A stretch of DNA of 64,000 nt from Clostridia bacterium (GCA_017546165.1 JAFYXL010000016.1:1-64000), one strand, 5' to 3'; shown: positions 51,173 through 60,567, counted from the stretch's first letter. Numbers and translations are program-made. Notes: generated by a model not told the origin, from the letters alone.

Positions 51173-52288
51173 ATGAAAATTCTATTTGCGGGTGGTGGAA
51201 CAGCAGGGCACGTAAATCCTGCCGTTGCTGTAGCAAATTATATAAAAGAAAAAGAACCGGCAAGTGAGTTTTTGTTTGTCGGCACAAAAGAAGGGATGGA
51301 AAGTACCCTTATCCCGAAACAAGGTTATAATATTGAATTTATAAAGGCTCACGGCTTTAAACGTTCCATTAGTCTTGCTAATATAAAAACTGTGGCAGAA
51401 ATTGTTACAGGTACGGCAAAAGCGCGAAAGATTATTAAAAGTTTCAAACCGGATGCGGTGGTAGGTACAGGCGGTTATGTTGCGGGACCTGTACTTCTTG
51501 CTGCGGCGATGATGAAAATCCCCACATTGATTCACGAATCCAATGCGTTTCCCGGGGTGACGGTACGTATGCTTGCCAGGTTTGTGAATGTAGTTGCACT
51601 TGGTATGGGAGATGCGGCAAAGTTTTTGAAAAAGGGGTGCAGGATTGAAGTGACAGGAAATCCTGTAAGACCGTCTATTTTGGCTACTACAAAAAGCAAT
51701 GCAAAAAAAGCCTTAGATCTTGATGAACGCAAAACGGTACTTATTTTTGGAGGTAGTCTGGGGGCTGAAAAGATAAATGAAGTTACTGTTGATTGGATTT
51801 CACAAATAGCAAAGGAACGGAAATACCAGATAATAATGTCAACCGGAAGGGATAATCATTATCAGGGCGTGATGAAACATTTTGGAGAAAATGGTATAAA
51901 TTTGTCCGAGTATCCACAGTTGCGTGTGTCGGAATATATATATGATATGGACTTGTGTCTCAATGCTGCAGATTTGATTATTGCACGTTCCGGTGGGTCG
52001 GTAAGTGAGATGACTGCACTTGGAAAGGCAGCGATTCTTATACCGTCACCTTATGTAGCGGGCAATCATCAGGAACACAATGCAAGAGCAGTCGAACGTT
52101 CGGGTGGAGCTGTGGTAATTTGCGAAAAGGATTTGAGTTTAAAAACTTTAAAAAATGCTGCTGAATCCATACTTGAGAACGACTCTGTTTTAGAAAAAAT
52201 GAGTCAGGCATCTCAAAGTATCGGCATAAAGGATGCAACAGATAAAATATACAAAATTTTGCAAGAACTGATAAACAACAGAAAATAA
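51173..52288 (+). CDS. murG: UDP-GlcNAc-lipid I N-acetylglucosaminyltransferase
   Basis: 371 residues, GT-B fold. N-terminal loop FAGGGTAGHVNPAVAVA, VVGTGGYVAGPVLLAA, and IHESNAFPGVTVRMLA; the C-terminal UDP-GlcNAc site has IFGGSLGAEKIN and IIARSGGSVSEMTALGKAAILIPSPYVAGNHQEHNA. It makes lipid II on the inner membrane face. AAGGTG lies upstream of the ATG. It is separated from ftsW by a strong stem-loop, and from murA by 81 nt. Confidence 0.96.
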   Translation: MKILFAGGGTAGHVNPAVAVANYIKEKEPASEFLFVGTKEGMESTLIPKQGYNIEFIKAHGFKRSISLANIKTVAEIVTGTAKARKIIKSFKPDAVVGTGGYVAGPVLLAAAMMKIPTLIHESNAFPGVTVRMLARFVNVVALGMGDAAKFLKKGCRIEVTGNPVRPSILATTKSNAKKALDLDERKTVLIFGGSLGAEKINEVTVDWISQIAKERKYQIIMSTGRDNHYQGVMKHFGENGINLSEYPQLRVSEYIYDMDLCLNAADLIIARSGGSVSEMTALGKAAILIPSPYVAGNHQEHNARAVERSGGAVVICEKDLSLKTLKNAAESILENDSVLEKMSQASQSIGIKDATDKIYKILQELINNRK

Positions 52289-52369
52289 TAGCAGTTTTTC
52301 AAGTAACACATTCAAAAGCCATACATAGTATGAAATGTGTGGAGTTAAATCGGATTTGGAGGTGTTACA

Positions 52370-53620
52370 GTGAGTAAAATTGCAATATGCGGGGGGCAGA
52401 AACTAAATGGCGAAATAATGGTTCAGGGCTCTAAGAATGCAGCGTTGCCCATTCTCGCTGCTACGGTTTTAAGTGATGAAGAATGTGTGCTTTTTAATTG
52501 CCCTGACCTTGAAGATGTGAGGGCGGCTCTTAAAATAATTGATTGGTTGGGTGGAGATACTGAGTATTCAAAACACACAGCAACAATAAGTGGAGGAAAC
52601 ATACATAGATACAAAATTCCTGAGGAACTTATGAATAGCATGAGGTCGTCGGTTCTCTTTTTGGGACCGATGCTTGCAAAACTCAAAAGAGCTGAAATTT
52701 CATATCCCGGCGGTTGCAGTATAGGACTAAGACCGATTGATTTACATATAAAAGCATTTAGACAATTGGGCGTTACAGTTGAGGAAATTGGGGGCAGGAT
52801 ATATTGCTCGGCAGAAAAAATAAAACCTTGTAAAGTAAATCTTTTATTTCCAAGTGTTGGTGCAACTGAGAATATAATGTTGCTTTGTGCGCTTTCTGAT
52901 GGTGAAACACAAATCTTAAATGCTGCACGGGAACCTGAGATTGTAGATTTGCAGAATTTTCTGAATAGTATGGGTGCAAAAATTTCCGGTGCAGGAAGTG
53001 AGACAATTCACATAATAGGTGTTGAAAAATTACAAAAAGTGCAGTATAATATAATGTCAGATAGGATTTTTGCCACCACTGTTCTTTGTGCTGTTGCCTG
53101 TTGTGGCGGTGATGTAATTTTAAGAAATATAAATCCCAATCATATCGAATTGATGCTTTCAATGCTGGCCGGAGCCGGTTGCAATATAATAACCGGAGAG
53201 AATTATGTAAGAATAAGGTGCTCAAAGCGGCTTTTGGGGCTCGGCAAGGTTATGACCTCACCATATCCGGGATTTCCGACAGATGCCCAGGCTCTGTTTA
53301 TGTCGGCACTTTCCGGGGCAGAAGGTACGACTGTTTTTGTAGAGAATATTTTTGAAAGCAGATATAAACACGTTCCTGAACTTATTAAAATGGGAGCAGA
53401 CATAATTGTAGATGGTCGGCTTGCTGCGGTTACAGGATGCAATTATCTGCAAGGCGCAACGGTTGAGGCCCAGGATTTGAGAGGCGGCGCGGCTTTGGTG
53501 ATTGCAGGACTTTCAGCCATTGGTGATACAGTGATAGGTGGAATAAGACATATTGATCGCGGTTATGAGCATATCGAGGAAACTTTCAAAGGTCTTGGCG
53601 CAAATATAAGAAGGATTTAA
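52370..53620 (+). CDS. murA: UDP-N-acetylglucosamine 1-carboxyvinyltransferase
   Basis: 416 residues; first committed step of peptidoglycan synthesis. The N-terminal GSKNAALPILAATVLSDEE includes the catalytic Lys, and the fosfomycin-sensitive Cys lies in ISYPGGCSIGLRPIDLH (about residue 118). VENIFESRYKHVPELIKMGAD, DLRGGAALVIAGLSA and IDRGYEHIEETFKGLGA are the other signatures. GTG start with GGAGGTG upstream. Cys is present, so fosfomycin should bind. A hairpin lies directly after the stop. Confidence 0.95.
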   Translation: MSKIAICGGQKLNGEIMVQGSKNAALPILAATVLSDEECVLFNCPDLEDVRAALKIIDWLGGDTEYSKHTATISGGNIHRYKIPEELMNSMRSSVLFLGPMLAKLKRAEISYPGGCSIGLRPIDLHIKAFRQLGVTVEEIGGRIYCSAEKIKPCKVNLLFPSVGATENIMLLCALSDGETQILNAAREPEIVDLQNFLNSMGAKISGAGSETIHIIGVEKLQKVQYNIMSDRIFATTVLCAVACCGGDVILRNINPNHIELMLSMLAGAGCNIITGENYVRIRCSKRLLGLGKVMTSPYPGFPTDAQALFMSALSGAEGTTVFVENIFESRYKHVPELIKMGADIIVDGRLAAVTGCNYLQGATVEAQDLRGGAALVIAGLSAIGDTVIGGIRHIDRGYEHIEETFKGLGANIRRI

Positions 53621-53651
53621 TATGGGGGCGTCCTTTGGACGCACCCATATA
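53620..53651. repeat. Stem-loop between murA and ftsQ
   Basis: Stem TATGGG-g-GCGTCC / GGACGC-a-CCCATA with a TTT loop directly after the murA stop. No T tract, so more likely an RNA-stability or repeat element than a terminator. Confidence 0.6.
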
Positions 53652-53693
53652 TATAAAAATAAGATGGGACAAGCTTGGAAAGGAGGCGTTTTT

Positions 53694-54602
53694 GTGGCAA
53701 TGAACAAACTTAGTGAATTTGAAACGAAAAAGAAACAACTTGTAAAAAAGAAAAAGCGTAACAGGGCAAAAAGACGGCTTATACTATTTTTGTTTTTATT
53801 TATTTGTATAGGAACTATTTTTACCATATTAAAGGCGCCCTTTTTCAATGTAAAAACTATAATATGTGTAGGACAGGAAACTATTAGTGAAGAAGAAATT
53901 ATAAAAATTGCAGGGGCAAAAACAGATGTAAATATATTCAGCATAGGCGTGGGGACAATGAAACGCAGATTAAACGGAAACCCGGGAATTGCTGAATGTA
54001 ATGTTCGCCGCCTTTTCCCCAATAAAATAAAAATTTGGGTAAGGGAGTCAAAAGCAGTTGTTTGCGTTGAAAATGGCGGAGTTTTTCTGCTTGCCGACAA
54101 AAACGGACAGATAATAAAGGTCGTGGATTCAAAGGACAAAGATGCGGTCAAGTGCGTTGCAAAGCTTAATGATTTTGAACCGTTTTCTACCAAGATTGGT
54201 GAATATATAAATAAAAAGGATGATAGTGCCCATAAAGTGATTTTTGAGTGCATAGGCATACTTGAAAGACTGGATATGATTAATGATGTAACGTTGATAT
54301 CAGCCTCGGATTTATCCGATATAAGAATTGATTATCAGGATAGACTTTATATTATGCTGGGTAATTACGAGAAGATTGACTACAAGTTGACTTTTGTAAA
54401 AAAGGTTATAGACGAAAATCTTTCAAAGTATGAAAAAGCAATTCTTGATTATCGTGGAAATAGCCTCTATGTAGGTCCAAGAACTGAGGAAGAACAGACT
54501 GCTGTCCAGGAAGGCGAGAAACCTGAAGGAGAAAAAACAGAGGAAAATACGGAAAATAGCACTGAAGCTGACGAGGATAAGAAAAAATCATCAGAGGAAT
54601 AG
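53694..54602 (+). CDS. ftsQ: FtsQ/DivIB-type cell-division protein
   Basis: 302 residues, bitopic. A short basic cytoplasmic tail (KKKQLVKKKKRNRAKRRL) precedes one membrane helix (LILFLFLFICIGTIFTIL, about 28-46), a POTRA domain (FFNVKTIICVGQETISEEEIIKIAG) and an FtsQ beta domain (NVRRLFPNKIKIWVRESKAV). The last ~45 residues are an acidic Glu/Lys-rich disordered tail. GTG 53694 is taken, with AAGGAGG 7 nt upstream; ATG 53700 is possible. It links FtsL/DivIC and the septal synthases. Confidence 0.88.
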   Translation: MAMNKLSEFETKKKQLVKKKKRNRAKRRLILFLFLFICIGTIFTILKAPFFNVKTIICVGQETISEEEIIKIAGAKTDVNIFSIGVGTMKRRLNGNPGIAECNVRRLFPNKIKIWVRESKAVVCVENGGVFLLADKNGQIIKVVDSKDKDAVKCVAKLNDFEPFSTKIGEYINKKDDSAHKVIFECIGILERLDMINDVTLISASDLSDIRIDYQDRLYIMLGNYEKIDYKLTFVKKVIDENLSKYEKAILDYRGNSLYVGPRTEEEQTAVQEGEKPEGEKTEENTENSTEADEDKKKSSEE

Positions 54603-54618
54603 TTAAGAGGGAAGAAAA

Positions 54619-55368
54619 ATGAATTTGGAGAAAAAACAAAAATTTCAAATATCTATGTCAATAGTAATATTGATACTTGTTTTTGCGGTCACCTGGCAGA
54701 TAAAGGGTGTAAGGAAAAACAATGCGGTGGGAAATCAATTTTCAAATAGAATTGAAATGCTGCAACAGGACTATAAAGCGGAACTTGATAAAAATGAAAA
54801 GCTTTTACAACAAGTTCTTGAACTACAAAATGACCTTACCAAATACAGAGAACAAGTTGCCCAAAGTGGTGGTGCGGCCAAAATTCTCAAAGAGGAGCTT
54901 AATCGTGCTGAAACCATCGCGGGACTTACTGACGTTACAGGCAAAGGAATTATTGTAACCATAAAGGATGGCAACAACCAGGGGGTTGGGAATATCGTAT
55001 ATGATGACGGATATGGCATTGTTCACGACTCATATCTCCTGACAATACTTAATGAGTTGCGTGCATCCGGAGCAGAGGCACTGAGCATAAATGATGAAAG
55101 AATTTTGGCCACAAGTGAAATCCGTTGCGTAGGCCCCACAGTGAGCGTCAACAATACAAAATTGGCTGCACCTTTTGAAATTAAAGCCATAGGCAACCCG
55201 GACACGTTGGAAAACGCTCTCAGAATGCCCGGCGGTGCAGTTGAACAAACGACGTTTTATGGAGTAGATGTTACAATTAAACGAAGCAACAAGCTTCTTA
55301 TAAAAAAATATGCAGGGGCAAGCACTTTCAAATATGTTCAGGCAGTTGAGCCGGAGGTGACAGAATAA
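54619..55368 (+). CDS. DUF881 family membrane protein
   Basis: 249 residues. One N-terminal membrane helix (ISMSIVILILVFAVTWQI, about 11-28), a coiled coil (RIEMLQQDYKAELDKNEKLLQQVLELQNDL), then the DUF881 domain (GKGIIVTIKDG, LRASGAEALSINDERI, GPTVSVNNTK, and a C-terminal GVDVTIKRSNKLLI). YlxW/YlxX-like proteins of this family sit before ftsA or ftsZ in Firmicutes and are thought to be envelope factors; function is not established. GAGGG precedes the ATG. Its stop overlaps the next start by 1 nt. Confidence 0.9.
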   Translation: MNLEKKQKFQISMSIVILILVFAVTWQIKGVRKNNAVGNQFSNRIEMLQQDYKAELDKNEKLLQQVLELQNDLTKYREQVAQSGGAAKILKEELNRAETIAGLTDVTGKGIIVTIKDGNNQGVGNIVYDDGYGIVHDSYLLTILNELRASGAEALSINDERILATSEIRCVGPTVSVNNTKLAAPFEIKAIGNPDTLENALRMPGGAVEQTTFYGVDVTIKRSNKLLIKKYAGASTFKYVQAVEPEVTE

Positions 55369-55874
55369 TGTTTTTTATTATTGCAGTTCTGGTAGGAATA
55401 TTATTAGGAATTTTGATACCCTATAACTTGAATTCGTCAATGCTGTCATATGTGGCTGTAGCGCTTATTGCGGCACTTGATTCGGTGTTTGGTGGACTTT
55501 TGGCAAATCTCAATAAACGTTTCAATATCAATGTGTTTATGATAGGTCTTGTCTCAAATGCAATCCTTGGTATATTCCTTACAGTTATAGGAAATATCCT
55601 TGGTATCAGCCTGTCTTTTGCCGTTATAATTGTTTTTGGTGTAAGAATGTTTAACAATATGGCAGCAATCAGACGTTTGACCTTTGATAGATATTTTGAG
55701 AAAAAGGCAAGAGAACGGGAACGGGAAGCAAGATTCAAACTGGAATCCGCAAAGGATGAAACGGAACTTGAAGACTTTGAGGATATCGAGGATGTTGAGG
55801 AAGTGACAGAAGAGAAAACGGTAGAAGAAAACCGCGAAGAAACAGAGAAATCTGAATCTGATGTGGAGAAATAG
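55368..55874 (+). CDS. sbp: Small basic protein (sbp, DUF1290) with long acidic tail
   Basis: 168 residues. The first ~105 residues are the membrane domain (IIAVLVGILLGILIPYNLNSS, AALDSVFGGLLANLNKRFN, FMIGLVSNAILGIFLTVIG) found next to ftsZ in many Firmicutes. Usual sbp is about 110 residues; here a Glu-rich tail of ~55 residues (after RFKLESAKDETELEDFEDIED) is added. Function unknown. GGAGGTG precedes the ATG. The tail is likely disordered and cytoplasmic. Confidence 0.9.
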   Translation: MFFIIAVLVGILLGILIPYNLNSSMLSYVAVALIAALDSVFGGLLANLNKRFNINVFMIGLVSNAILGIFLTVIGNILGISLSFAVIIVFGVRMFNNMAAIRRLTFDRYFEKKAREREREARFKLESAKDETELEDFEDIEDVEEVTEEKTVEENREETEKSESDVEK

Positions 55875-55937
55875 ACATACTTGTCCGATGAAAGGCAAAA
55901 AAATATAACAAAATCGGAATAAATTTTTAAATTTGTA

Positions 55938-55966
55938 TTTACAAAAAAAAATTAAAATGTTATACT
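55938..55966 (+). promoter_or_regulatory. ftsZ promoter
   Basis: TTTACA 55938-55943, 17-bp spacer, TATACT 55961-55966; it gives ftsZ transcription of its own. Confidence 0.6.
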
Positions 55967-56011
55967 AATTATATATGTATAATGTTATTGATACAGATAG
56001 GAGGAATTATT

Positions 56012-57181
56012 GTGTTTGAGTTTGATACTGAAACTACAAGCCCGGCAAAAATAAAAGTTGTTGGTGTCGGCGGTGGTGGTAACAACGCAGTAAACAGAAT
56101 GATTGACGCAGATGTTAAATGCGTTGAATTTATAGCAGTTAATACGGACAAACAGGACTTGTCACTTTCAAAAGCTACCCAAAAGATTCAGATTGGTGCA
56201 AAACTTACCAAGGGGCTTGGCGCAGGTGCTGTTCCTGAGATTGGTGCAAAAGCCGCTGAGGAAAGTCGTGACGAGATTGCTCTTGCGATTAAGGATGCAG
56301 ATATGGTATTTGTTACAGCAGGTATGGGCGGCGGAACAGGTACAGGCGCTGCTCCAATCGTTGCTGAAATTGCAAAAGAAATGGGAATTTTGACAGTTGG
56401 TATCGTTACAAAGCCATTTTGGTTTGAAGGTGCTATGAGAGCAAAAAATTCCGGTGTTGGAATTGAAAATCTTAAAACCGCAGTTGATACTTTGGTTGTT
56501 ATCCCAAATGACAAGCTTCTTGCTATTGCTGAAAACAAAACACCGCTTACCGAGTCATTCAAAATGGCAGATGATGTTTTGAGACAGGGTGTTCAAGGTA
56601 TTTCAGACCTTATTTCAAGACCTGGTCTTATCAGTCTTGACTTTGCTGATGTTAAAACAATTATGAAAAACACAGGATATGCTCATATGGGTATCGGCAA
56701 GGCAACAGGTGAAAACCGTGCACAGGATGCGGCTACAAAAGCTATCAACAGCCCGCTTCTTGAAACAACTATTACAGGTGCAAAAGGTGTTATTCTGAAT
56801 GTTACAGGCGGTAGCGACCTCGGTATTTTAGAAATTCAGACTGCTTCTGAAATTATTACAAATGCTGCTGATAAGGATGCTAATATCATTATTGGTGCAA
56901 TTATTGATGAGACTTTGGGTGATGAACTCCAGGTTACTGTTATTGCAACAGGTTTTGAGGGCAAAAACACGCCTCGCATAGACAGACCATCCATCTTCGG
57001 AGCAGGCGAAGGCAAGGGTATCTTTGCTGCTATGCGCGAGGAAATGGATGAAAAAAAGCCTGAAGAAATTCCAAGTGTAACCATTGAAAGCCCGGCAAAA
57101 AAAAAGGGTGATTTTTACAACAAGGTAAGTGAAGATGATGGAATTGATGTTCCTGTTTTTCTTCGCAAGGGACAGGAGTAA
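56012..57181 (+). CDS. ftsZ: Cell-division GTPase FtsZ
   Basis: 389 residues. Nucleotide site [16 protein letters not shown] and the tubulin signature [22 protein letters not shown] (about 100-121), T7 loop [13 protein letters not shown] region and [32 protein letters not shown] short linker ends in the conserved tail peptide [12 protein letters not shown] that binds membrane tethers. GTG 56012 is the start, with GGAGG 7 nt upstream. No ftsA precedes it; the tether is encoded elsewhere or is SepF. Confidence 0.97.
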   Translation: MFEFDTETTSPAKIKVVGVGGGGNNAVNRMIDADVKCVEFIAVNTDKQDLSLSKATQKIQIGAKLTKGLGAGAVPEIGAKAAEESRDEIALAIKDADMVFVTAGMGGGTGTGAAPIVAEIAKEMGILTVGIVTKPFWFEGAMRAKNSGVGIENLKTAVDTLVVIPNDKLLAIAENKTPLTESFKMADDVLRQGVQGISDLISRPGLISLDFADVKTIMKNTGYAHMGIGKATGENRAQDAATKAINSPLLETTITGAKGVILNVTGGSDLGILEIQTASEIITNAADKDANIIIGAIIDETLGDELQVTVIATGFEGKNTPRIDRPSIFGAGEGKGIFAAMREEMDEKKPEEIPSVTIESPAKKKGDFYNKVSEDDGIDVPVFLRKGQE

Positions 57182-57213
57182 TTAAATAAATTATTAATAA
57201 TATCAAAAAACCC

Positions 57214-57242
57214 TTGAAAAATTAAAAGGTTTATGATAGTAT
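57214..57242 (+). promoter_or_regulatory. secG promoter
   Basis: TTGAAA 57214-57219, 17-bp spacer, TAGTAT 57237-57242. A small 6-bp hairpin TAACCA/TGGTTA (57263-57279) lies in the leader. Confidence 0.5.
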
Positions 57243-57307
57243 TGATGCATTGATGTGAAAATTAACCACTTTTTGGTTATGTTCATACGATTTAGGAGGA
57301 AAAATAA

Positions 57308-57628
57308 ATGCAGACAGCTTTAATTGTTATTCACGTTATTATTTCACTTGTGCTCATCGTTGTAGTTTTGATGCAGCACGGCAAACAGCAGGGACTATCC
57401 GGCGCAATCGCAGGTGGCGCTGAGACTTTCTTCGGCAAAAACAAGGGCAGAACAATCGATGCCGCTCTTAAGAAGGTTACAGCAGTTGTTGCTATTTTAT
57501 TCGTTTTGAGCTCAATTGTTTTAGCGGCTTATTCAATTGATAAGAGCAAGGCTGAGGCTGAAGCACTCAACCAGACAATCCAGAGCCAAGTAGAAGCCGA
57601 AGCGAATGCGCAGACAGACGCTGAATAG
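57308..57628 (+). CDS. secG: Preprotein translocase subunit SecG
   Basis: 106 residues with two membrane helices: TALIVIHVIISLVLIVVVLM (about 2-21) and VTAVVAILFVLSSIVLAAYS (about 57-76), joined by the SecG-typical QHGKQQGLSGAIAGGAETFFGKNKGRTIDAALKKV. It supports SecYE. Usual SecG is ~75-80 residues; here a ~25-residue Glu/Ala/Gln-rich tail is added. AGGAGG precedes the ATG. The gene is followed by a terminator and then rnr, the common Firmicute order. Confidence 0.93.
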   Translation: MQTALIVIHVIISLVLIVVVLMQHGKQQGLSGAIAGGAETFFGKNKGRTIDAALKKVTAVVAILFVLSSIVLAAYSIDKSKAEAEALNQTIQSQVEAEANAQTDAE

Positions 57629-57650
57629 CTGAATTTTAGACAGACAATTT

Positions 57651-57680
57651 ACCGCTCCAAATTATTTGGGGCGGTTTTTG
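57651..57680 (+). terminator. Terminator after secG
   Basis: Stem ACCGCtCCAAA / TTTGGgGCGGT followed by TTTTGTT. Confidence 0.85.
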
Positions 57681-57729
57681 TTAAATATGATTTGTAATTT
57701 TGGGTAAATTAAAAAAGGAGGTAAGGAAA

Positions 57730-59790
57730 ATGAGATTTGTAGATTTATTAAGTGAATATCACATTATGCCACAATTCCCGCCGAATGTGGTAAGACAAGC
57801 GGGGTCTATACCGGTTGAAGTAACAGATGCTGATCTCAAAGATAGAGTTGACCTTGAAGACCTCCTTACAATAACAATTGATGGTGATGATGCAAAGGAC
57901 TTTGACGATGCGGTATCTCTTGAAATTTTAGAAAACGGTAATTTTTGTCTTGGCGTGCATATAGCCGATGTTACCCACTATGTGTCTGAAAATTCACCAA
58001 TTGACCGTGCGGCATTTTCCAGAGGCACAAGTGTATATCTGATTGATACGGTTATACCAATGTTGCCATTTGAACTTTCAAATGAGCTTTGCAGTCTTAA
58101 GCCAAACCAAACAAGACTTACTGTTTCAGTGTTTATGGAAATTGATAGTAAGGGCATTGTTAAAGATTACAAAATTTGCAAAAGTTTTATCAAGTCCCAT
58201 CAGCGTATGACTTATGCCAAAGTTACCAAAATTCTTGAGAATGATAGAGGGCTTTGTGAAAAGTATTCCCATCTCGTTCCAATGCTAAAAAATATGAAAT
58301 GTCTGGCAGACATTTTAAATAAAAAAAGAGTTAAGAACGGTTCAATTGAGTTTGTTACTCACGAATCAAAAATTACCTTGGACAAAAATGGTGTACCCAC
58401 AGATGTATGCAGGTATCCAATCACCATATCCAATAATATAATTGAAGAATTTATGCTTATGGCAAATGTAACGGTGGCAAAACATCTTTCCAAAAACGAT
58501 TTGCCTTGTGTTTATCGTGTCCACGAAAGTCCCGACTTTGACAGGGTTGAACGTCTTGCGAAAGTCCTGCCTGAGCTTGGCGTTGAATTTAGATTTAAGC
58601 CTGATATGAGGCCAAGAGACTTTCAAAACATTTTGGAATCCGTGTCGAGCCTCGACACTTGCAGTGTCGTGAACTATCTTGTGCTTCGCAGTATGAGCCG
58701 TGCACGATACAGCGAGAACAATCTTGGCCATTTTGGATTAGCATTTGGAGATTATTGCCATTTTACTTCACCTATACGTCGTTATCCTGACCTTGTGGTT
58801 CACAGGATTTTGAAAGAGTCCCTGGAAGGAGAAGTCAAAACAAACAGGCTTGAGTACTTTAAGGCCCTTACGGTTTCTGCATCAGTAACAGCTTCGGTTA
58901 CAGAAAGTAATGCAGCAGAGGCGGAGCTTAAGTGGAAGGATATTAAAAAAGCTGAGTATATGACCAAACATATTGGTGAAAAATATATTGCTACAATCAC
59001 ACACGTGACAGCATCGGGATTTTTCGCCGAGCTTGAAAATACAGTTGAAGGCTTTGTCCCGGCACGGACAATTGAGGATGACCTTTATATGATGACAGAC
59101 AATGGCTTGGCTCTGGAGGGAACAAGGTCAAAAGGACGATTTACCATTGGTGACAAGGTGGAAGTCAAGGTGGTTGCGGCAGATATAGAAGATGCGAAGA
59201 TTGATTTTGAGGTGGTTGGCTCAAGACAGTTAAAGCCGTTGCGTCGCAAACAAAACAAAAACAGAAGTGACAAAAAAGTGTTGAGTAAGGAAGAGAAACG
59301 TGTACTCAGAAAGTTTAAGGCAGAGCAACGTGAGGAAAAACAGCAAAAAAGGAATGATCGCAGCAAGGCAGACGCGGAGAGGTATATCTTTGAAAATGCC
59401 ATAACTTATGAGCTCTTCCAACTACTTGACTCAAAATATAAGTTCAAAAAGGCGGAAAAGGGATTTGTTGGAGTTACATTGAGGGATTTGGCATCTGTGA
59501 TTTCCGCACCCGTATATAGGGCAAACCTTTTTGATATAGACGAAGTGGCCTTCGAAAATGCGATTGTTTCAGCTTCTATGAATGTTAGAAATACTTTTGG
59601 GATTATTTGTGACAGCTTTGGCATAGAGGAAGATGAAGTATTGGTCCAATTTGCTGTAAAGTATGTGTGCAAGGCACTTAGACATTTTGATGATTGTATG
59701 CAGCTTGAGAATATTAATTTTACAAAACGTGAGAATGAATATGACAGTATTATGAACAAGCTGAAATTAAGGAGGAAAGAGGAACGATGA
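57730..59790 (+). CDS. rnr: RNase R family 3'-5' exoribonuclease lacking N-terminal cold-shock domains
   Basis: 686 residues. The RNB catalytic domain starts almost at once (TIDGDDAKDFDDAVSLE near residue 54, with the metal-binding Asp cluster; GVHIADVTHYV; CHFTSPIRRYPDLVVHR near 340). An S1 domain follows (about 420-500, IGEKYIATITHVTASGFFAELENTVEGFVP). The usual ~150-residue N-terminal helix-turn-helix and cold-shock domains are missing: ATG 57730 has a strong AAGGAGGTAAGG and no coding frame lies upstream. After S1 a basic linker and a ~150-residue helical domain of no recognised family extend the C-terminus. Its 3' end overlaps the next gene by 4 nt. Confidence 0.88.
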   Translation: MRFVDLLSEYHIMPQFPPNVVRQAGSIPVEVTDADLKDRVDLEDLLTITIDGDDAKDFDDAVSLEILENGNFCLGVHIADVTHYVSENSPIDRAAFSRGTSVYLIDTVIPMLPFELSNELCSLKPNQTRLTVSVFMEIDSKGIVKDYKICKSFIKSHQRMTYAKVTKILENDRGLCEKYSHLVPMLKNMKCLADILNKKRVKNGSIEFVTHESKITLDKNGVPTDVCRYPITISNNIIEEFMLMANVTVAKHLSKNDLPCVYRVHESPDFDRVERLAKVLPELGVEFRFKPDMRPRDFQNILESVSSLDTCSVVNYLVLRSMSRARYSENNLGHFGLAFGDYCHFTSPIRRYPDLVVHRILKESLEGEVKTNRLEYFKALTVSASVTASVTESNAAEAELKWKDIKKAEYMTKHIGEKYIATITHVTASGFFAELENTVEGFVPARTIEDDLYMMTDNGLALEGTRSKGRFTIGDKVEVKVVAADIEDAKIDFEVVGSRQLKPLRRKQNKNRSDKKVLSKEEKRVLRKFKAEQREEKQQKRNDRSKADAERYIFENAITYELFQLLDSKYKFKKAEKGFVGVTLRDLASVISAPVYRANLFDIDEVAFENAIVSASMNVRNTFGIICDSFGIEEDEVLVQFAVKYVCKALRHFDDCMQLENINFTKRENEYDSIMNKLKLRRKEER

Positions 59791-60518
59791 AAACAGCTTT
59801 GATAACAGGTGCGTCCAGAGGCATTGGCAGAGCAACTGCATTAAAATTTGCAAAATCAGGATATTGCGTTGCTATTAATTATAACAAAAACACCGAAATG
59901 GCCGAAAGTCTGCGTCAGGAAATAAAAAGTTTAGGGGCAAGAGCCGAAATCTTTAGGGCAGATATCTCCGATTGTTCTGAGGTACAGAAGATGGTTGCGG
60001 ACATGAAGGATAAATTTGGCAGAATAGATGTGCTTGTTAACAATGCAGGTATTGCCCTTCCACAAGGCTTATTTACGGATTTTGGCGAAGATGATATTAA
60101 ATCGGTTTTTGATACCAATGTAATTGGTATGATGAATTGCACTAAGGCGGTAACTAAACATATGGTTCACAATAAGTCGGGGCAGATAGTAAATATTTCA
60201 TCTGTTTGGGGAACTATAGGTGGTTCCTGTGAAGTAATTTATTCTGCAAGCAAGGCTGCGGTTATTGGTTTTACAAAAGCACTTGCAAAAGAACTTGCTC
60301 CGTCAGGAATACGTGTAAATTGCGTTGCCCCCGGACTTATTGAAACGGATATGAATTCGCATTTAACTCATAACGAAAAAGCGGAATTTGCCGAAGGAGT
60401 TGCTTTAGGTAGAATTGGTAAAGCAGAGGAAGTTGCTGAGACAGTGTTCTTCCTTGCATCAGAGGCGGCAAGCTACATAACAGGTGAAGTTTTATCAGTT
60501 GACGGCGGAATTATATAA
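59787..60518 (+). CDS. Short-chain dehydrogenase/reductase, FabG-like
   Basis: 243 residues, classical SDR. NAD(P) loop TGASRGIG, the DIS/NNAGIA motif, catalytic Ser in NISSVWG, and YSASK (Tyr and Lys), then PGLIETDM and the C-terminal YITGEVLSVDGGII. It resembles 3-oxoacyl-ACP reductase (FabG), but without fab neighbours the substrate is open; the protein could act on other ketones. ATG overlaps the rnr stop (ATGA), so translation is coupled. A terminator follows. Confidence 0.85.
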   Translation: MKTALITGASRGIGRATALKFAKSGYCVAINYNKNTEMAESLRQEIKSLGARAEIFRADISDCSEVQKMVADMKDKFGRIDVLVNNAGIALPQGLFTDFGEDDIKSVFDTNVIGMMNCTKAVTKHMVHNKSGQIVNISSVWGTIGGSCEVIYSASKAAVIGFTKALAKELAPSGIRVNCVAPGLIETDMNSHLTHNEKAEFAEGVALGRIGKAEEVAETVFFLASEAASYITGEVLSVDGGII

Positions 60519-60526
60519 GGAAAAAG

Positions 60527-60565
60527 AAAGTCCCTACGCGCAACAGTGCGTAGGGACTTTTTGTT
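60527..60565. terminator. Bidirectional terminator between SDR and trpB
   Basis: Perfect 13-bp stem AAAGTCCCTACGC / GCGTAGGGACTTT with T tract; serves the SDR gene and convergent trpB. Confidence 0.92.
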
Positions 60566-60567
60566 TT

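Noticed and set aside
53513-54259. 248-codon minus-strand ORF opposite murA/ftsQ
   Set aside because: It is antisense to the identified murA end and ftsQ, has no family resemblance, and no ribosome site; it is a by-product of AT-rich codon use.
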